From the NCBI GenBank assembly GCA_027080605.1, contig JALWRO010000065.1, positions 1-8,203 on the forward strand: DNA of 8,203 bases, in the 5' to 3' direction. Made by a program: the position numbers and the translations under genes. The notes beneath the pieces are model-generated. The model was not told the DNA's origin. It searched no databases and saw only the letters and a program-made list of their open reading frames with translations. Positions 5,888 through 8,203 of the stretch are shown in pieces; within the stretch, counting starts at the first letter, position 1; each line of letters opens with the position of its first letter. The DNA comes from Campylobacterales bacterium (GTDB taxonomy: Bacteria > Campylobacterota > Campylobacteria > Campylobacterales > QNZT01).

Positions 5888-6212
5888 TACTAATCATAAT
5901 ACTAAATTGTTTAAACACAATTAGTCATAATTTAATTTATATATTACTTTTTATACATAATTTATTATTTGATATTTTGTAACAAAAAAGCAGACCGCCA
6001 TAAAGCCGAACATGGATCACAATACCTCCGTCATAACCGAACAGATTATTTTCTCTTAAATATATCTTTTATTTTAAATCCATATTACAATTCTAAACAC
6101 TTTAGGCTTTCTGGGGGTAAAAATCATCAAAAAAATTGCACTTTCCAACCAATTTATGTAAACTTATATTTACCTGTGCCGATATTGGTTAAAATAACTT
6201 ATGGAGATTGAC
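5861..6212. other. AT-rich intergenic region between divergent transcription units
   Basis: About 350 bases with no convincing gene. The left end holds the toxin-antitoxin promoter and repeats. The right end supplies the start region of the + strand gene, including a TAAAAT (6190-6195) that could be a -10 without a clear -35. A richer patch at about 5985-6045 stands out from the AT background but shows no recognisable product or RNA. The open frames across it (such as + 5969-6211) lack a good SD and have no family-like features. Confidence 0.5.
5862..5924. promoter_or_regulatory. Candidate operator: ATACTAA repeats and an imperfect inverted repeat
   Basis: ATACTAA occurs three times on the + strand, at 5862-5868 (touching the -10), 5887-5893 (touching the -35) and 5899-5905. 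The last copy leads into an imperfect inverted repeat in which ACTAAATTGT (5901-5910) faces ACAATTAGT (about 5916-5924), nine pairs with one bulged A. The position over and upstream of the promoter is right for autorepression by a ribbon-helix-helix antitoxin. The AT-rich background weakens the case. Confidence 0.4.
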
Positions 6213-6539
6213 ATGCCTTTGGATATGCGTAAACTGCTTCCGATCTGTGTTTTATGCGGCTGTTTTTTCTTTACACAAAAATCTCATGCTTTTGATTATC
6301 AGAAATACAACAGCGACCACCATAAACTGCGTGCACTAACTCCTAACAACACTATTGCAACTCCATCCAAAAATCAGGAAGAGTCCAAGTCTCACCTCAT
6401 GAAAGAGTTGCTTGGCAAAGTACTTGACGCGATGCAAAGCGATGCCGTACCGGCAAAACTGTTTGATACAAGCAGCAACATCTCCGTCTATTTCAAACCT
6501 GCAAAAATTTCAAAAATAGGAATTACCTATAAATTTTAA
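6213..6539 (+). CDS. Small exported protein of unknown function
   Basis: ATG 6213 is preferred because GGAG (6203-6206) lies 6 nt upstream. ATG 6201 and ATG 6225 are possible alternatives. The 108-residue product starts with a signal peptide (core LLPICVLCGCFFF, site SHA before FDYQKY at about residue 26). The mature part is polar, with a Ser/Lys/Glu-rich middle and a short helix-like segment (SHLMKELLGKVLDAMQ). It ends in two short strand-like stretches (ISVYFK and ISKIGITYKF) with a terminal Phe, which recalls the last strand of outer-membrane proteins. It is far too short to be a barrel on its own, unless it is a remnant. I do not recognise the family. The globin gene follows 44 bases after its stop. 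Confidence 0.65.
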   Translation: MPLDMRKLLPICVLCGCFFFTQKSHAFDYQKYNSDHHKLRALTPNNTIATPSKNQEESKSHLMKELLGKVLDAMQSDAVPAKLFDTSSNISVYFKPAKISKIGITYKF

Positions 6540-6550
6540 AATGATTACGA

Positions 6551-6556
6551 TAAAAT
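6551..6556 (+). promoter_or_regulatory. Possible -10 element upstream of the globin gene
   Basis: TAAAAT at 6551-6556 in an A/T-rich stretch, 27 nt before the start codon and without a recognisable -35. It would give the globin and MnmC-like genes their own promoter. Weak evidence. Confidence 0.3.
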
Positions 6557-6583
6557 TATCCGATAATAAAAAAAAGGGTAATG

Positions 6584-7051
6584 ATGGCATTTGAAATCAC
6601 ACCGACTGTTCAGGGTGAAGAGGTACCGTACAAAAATCCGAGTCCGGAGTTTTACGAAGCTGTCGGCGGCGAAGAGGGTATGCGAAAGTTGATGTACAGT
6701 TTTTATGACTTGATTTATGAGAGCGATATCGCAAACTTTTTTCCGCAGGACAGAGCAGAGTTTGACAAAGTCAAAGAGAAAAATACAAAGTTTTTCATTC
6801 AGCGTTGCGGCGGTCCAAAGGTATATGAAGATGAAAGCGGCGGTATGGATTTGAATGAGTATATGATCCGTGTTCATGATGACTTTTCCATCGCGGAAAA
6901 AGCCAGAGTCGAGTGGCTGGGATGTATGCGTGAAGCATTGAAAAATTACGATATGGATGAAGAAATCAAGCAGGATTTCTGGAACTATGTCGAAGCATTC
7001 TCCAAACTGACAGTCAATGACTTCCCCAAAAGAGAAAATCCCTATTTTTGA
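6584..7051 (+). CDS. Truncated hemoglobin, group II-like (2/2 globin)
   Basis: A 155-residue heme protein of the truncated globin family, likely binding O2, NO or another small ligand in the cytoplasm. Visible hallmarks are FYEAVGGEEGMRKLMYSFYDLI (helices A/B, with Y41 at the expected B10 position) and FFIQRCGGPKVYE. The proximal His is H98 in VHDDFSI, followed by ARVEWLGCM with W111 at the G8 position typical of groups II and III. A roughly 20-residue N-terminal extension precedes the fold. ATG 6584 has AAGGG at 5-nt spacing; ATG 6581 would leave only 2 nt and is less likely. The stop TGA overlaps the TTG start of the next gene. In related bacteria such globins are linked with nitrosative or oxygen stress, but nothing here shows the regulator. 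Confidence 0.9.
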   Translation: MAFEITPTVQGEEVPYKNPSPEFYEAVGGEEGMRKLMYSFYDLIYESDIANFFPQDRAEFDKVKEKNTKFFIQRCGGPKVYEDESGGMDLNEYMIRVHDDFSIAEKARVEWLGCMREALKNYDMDEEIKQDFWNYVEAFSKLTVNDFPKRENPYF

Positions 7052-8127
7052 TTGACGTTATCATAGTTGGTGCCGGTATTGCCGGTGCTTCTACCGCGTT
7101 TGCACTCAAAAAGCAAGGTTTGCGCGTACTCGTACTGGAAAAAGCATCTGTATGCAGCGGCGGGTCCGGTGCGGCAGGCGCTTTTCTCTCTCCAAAAATG
7201 TCCAAACCCTCACCATACAAAACCTACCTCAACCGTGCACTCGCGTATGCACTTACCTTTTACGAGACCAATTTTCCCGATCTGCTATATAAAAACGGTC
7301 TCATGAAACTGCCGCTGGATGCTGCGGACATCAAACGTTGCCGGGGATATGAACCCTTTATAGATTTTCCCTGGGAAAAACGCGGCGATGCATACTTCTT
7401 CCCGGAAGCAGGGCTGATTCCTGCAAAAGAACTTTGTGAAGCCCTTTTGCAAGATATAGACGTACGGGAAAATATTACGGTGGAGAAGATAGTTCATGAC
7501 GGTGAAATGTGGCATATGAACGATAACTACCGCGCGAAATATCTTATTCTTGCCACCGGAGATATACCCGAACCGATCGCCCTGCCCTCACTGAAAACCA
7601 AAAAAATCGGTGGCTACCGATACGATGTAACATTTTATGAAGATGAAAAATGTACCTACAACATCCACAAAGAGGTCTCTGTCTCCACCTATATCAAAGG
7701 TCACGTTATCGTCGGAGCGACCCATATTCGCGGAGACGTCGATTTACAGAGTGCCGCTGATGCGGATCAATTTGAATTGATACGAAAAGCACAGGAGTTG
7801 CTCCCGATGCCATCCCTGAAGATCCTTAACAGTTATACCGGATACAGACGTTTTAGTTTCGATTATTTCCCGTTGGTCGGATCGGTCGTAGACGAAGAAG
7901 CGACTTTAGAAAAATATCCCTACATACAAACCGGGGCAAAAGTGCCGATGGAGAAATATATCTACCGACCTAATCTCTATATCCACACCGCACTGGGTTC
8001 CCGTGGATTTGTGTTTGCGCCCTGGAATGCGGAGATGCTCGCCAATGCTATCTGTAAACAAAAACCGATACAACAGCAGCTTTTACCTGCGCTGCGCTTT
8101 CAAAAATGGGCACGTAAAGTGCGATAG
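7048..8127 (+). CDS. FAD-dependent oxidoreductase resembling the C-terminal domain of MnmC
   Basis: A 359-residue DAO-superfamily flavoprotein. It begins with an FAD Rossmann motif, IDVIIVGAGIAGAS (G8, G10, G13) with E31 closing strand 2. It continues with GSGAAGAFLSPKMSK (about 39-53) and FFPEAGLIPAKELCEAL. It ends with GYRRFSFDYFPLVG and GSRGFVFAPWNAEMLANAI (from G317), then LLPALRF. These match the oxidoreductase half of MnmC, which converts cmnm5(s2)U34 of tRNA to nm5(s2)U. In E. coli it is fused to a methyltransferase half that is absent here, so a separate methyltransferase would complete mnm5U. Start TTG 7048 is chosen because it overlaps the globin stop (TTGA) and the glycine motif begins at residue 8. 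A general amino-acid or glycine oxidase is the main alternative. Confidence 0.85.
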   Translation: MIDVIIVGAGIAGASTAFALKKQGLRVLVLEKASVCSGGSGAAGAFLSPKMSKPSPYKTYLNRALAYALTFYETNFPDLLYKNGLMKLPLDAADIKRCRGYEPFIDFPWEKRGDAYFFPEAGLIPAKELCEALLQDIDVRENITVEKIVHDGEMWHMNDNYRAKYLILATGDIPEPIALPSLKTKKIGGYRYDVTFYEDEKCTYNIHKEVSVSTYIKGHVIVGATHIRGDVDLQSAADADQFELIRKAQELLPMPSLKILNSYTGYRRFSFDYFPLVGSVVDEEATLEKYPYIQTGAKVPMEKYIYRPNLYIHTALGSRGFVFAPWNAEMLANAICKQKPIQQQLLPALRFQKWARKVR

Positions 8128-8135
8128 CCCATTTT
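8103..8135. terminator. Hairpin shared by two convergent gene ends, likely bidirectional terminator
   Basis: AAAATGGGC (8103-8111) and GCCCATTTT (8127-8135) form a perfect 9-bp stem with a 15-nt loop. An A run on one side and a T run on the other allow function in both directions. It includes the TAG of the MnmC-like gene and touches the TAA of the convergent gene. Confidence 0.5.
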
Positions 8136-8203
8136 ACAAATCGTCAGATTTCCACCTGGCAATGGCATAGCGTTTGAGCAGTTTTTTGCCTATCTCTTTC
8201 GCT
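8134..8203 (-). CDS. C-terminal end of an unidentified minus-strand gene (partial)
   Basis: Reading in from the right edge on the minus strand, one frame is open for 22 codons and stops at TAA 8134-8136. It encodes a basic tail (KEIGKKLLKRYAIARWKSDD-L). The other two minus frames either stop early or look less protein-like. The codon use and the hairpin at the stop favour a real gene end converging on the MnmC-like gene. No family can be given from 22 residues. Confidence 0.5.
   Translation of the reverse strand, partial: AKEIGKKLLKRYAIARWKSDDL

Noticed and set aside
5961..6013. Minus-strand 20-residue hydrophobic peptide (MFGFMAVCFFVTKYQIINYV) with GGAGG upstream, like a type I toxin
   Set aside because: The GGAGG is 11 nt from the ATG, no promoter or antisense RNA signature is visible, and AT-rich DNA yields such ORFs by chance.
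5969..6211. 80-residue + strand ORF in the intergenic region
   Set aside because: No SD, no family-like motif, AT-driven composition, and it overlaps the better supported start region of the 6213 gene.

Overview
The window looks like chromosomal DNA of a mesophilic Campylobacterota (epsilonproteobacterial) bacterium, with a Sulfurimonas/Sulfuricurvum-like feel. The reasons are a moderate-to-low GC content, tightly packed genes with stop/start overlaps, AT-rich promoters, and the style of the MutY, DUF808, truncated-globin and MnmC-like proteins. The genus is an inference and was not tested.

Layout. Positions 1-129 hold the Gln/His-rich end of an unidentified + strand gene, followed by a hairpin. 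Positions 224-1095 (+) hold a 25-residue ORF that is little more than a signal peptide, then an exported protein built from five 48-residue repeats. This converges, with one base between stop codons, on a four-gene minus-strand block read from 5163 down to 1097: a cytoplasmic molybdopterin oxidoreductase, a secreted TlpA-like thioredoxin, a DUF808 (YedI-type) membrane protein, and the DNA glycosylase MutY. The block has an extended -10 promoter (5190-5195), two overlapping gene junctions and one 24-nt gap. It mixes metabolism, envelope redox and DNA repair, so it is probably a co-transcribed unit and not a single pathway.

Next, also on the minus strand, is a BrnT-like toxin / ribbon-helix-helix antitoxin pair (5254-5833) behind a perfect consensus sigma70 promoter. 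The antitoxin reading frame is broken at an A5 run: residues 1-54 lie in one frame, and the ribbon-helix-helix half continues one frame back. An AT-rich intergenic region (5861-6212) carries ATACTAA repeats and an imperfect inverted repeat that could be the operator.

On the + strand follow a small exported protein (6213-6539), a truncated hemoglobin (6584-7051) and, overlapping it, a stand-alone FAD oxidoreductase resembling the C-terminal half of MnmC (7048-8127). A hairpin at 8103-8135 lies between this gene and the end of a convergent minus-strand gene running off the right edge.

The least ordinary items are the frameshifted antitoxin beside an apparently intact toxin, the five-fold repeat protein, the absence of any ATG/GTG/TTG start for full-length MutY together with a Glu at its usual catalytic Asp position, and the signal-peptide-only ORF. 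I did not find a convincing wholly new system.
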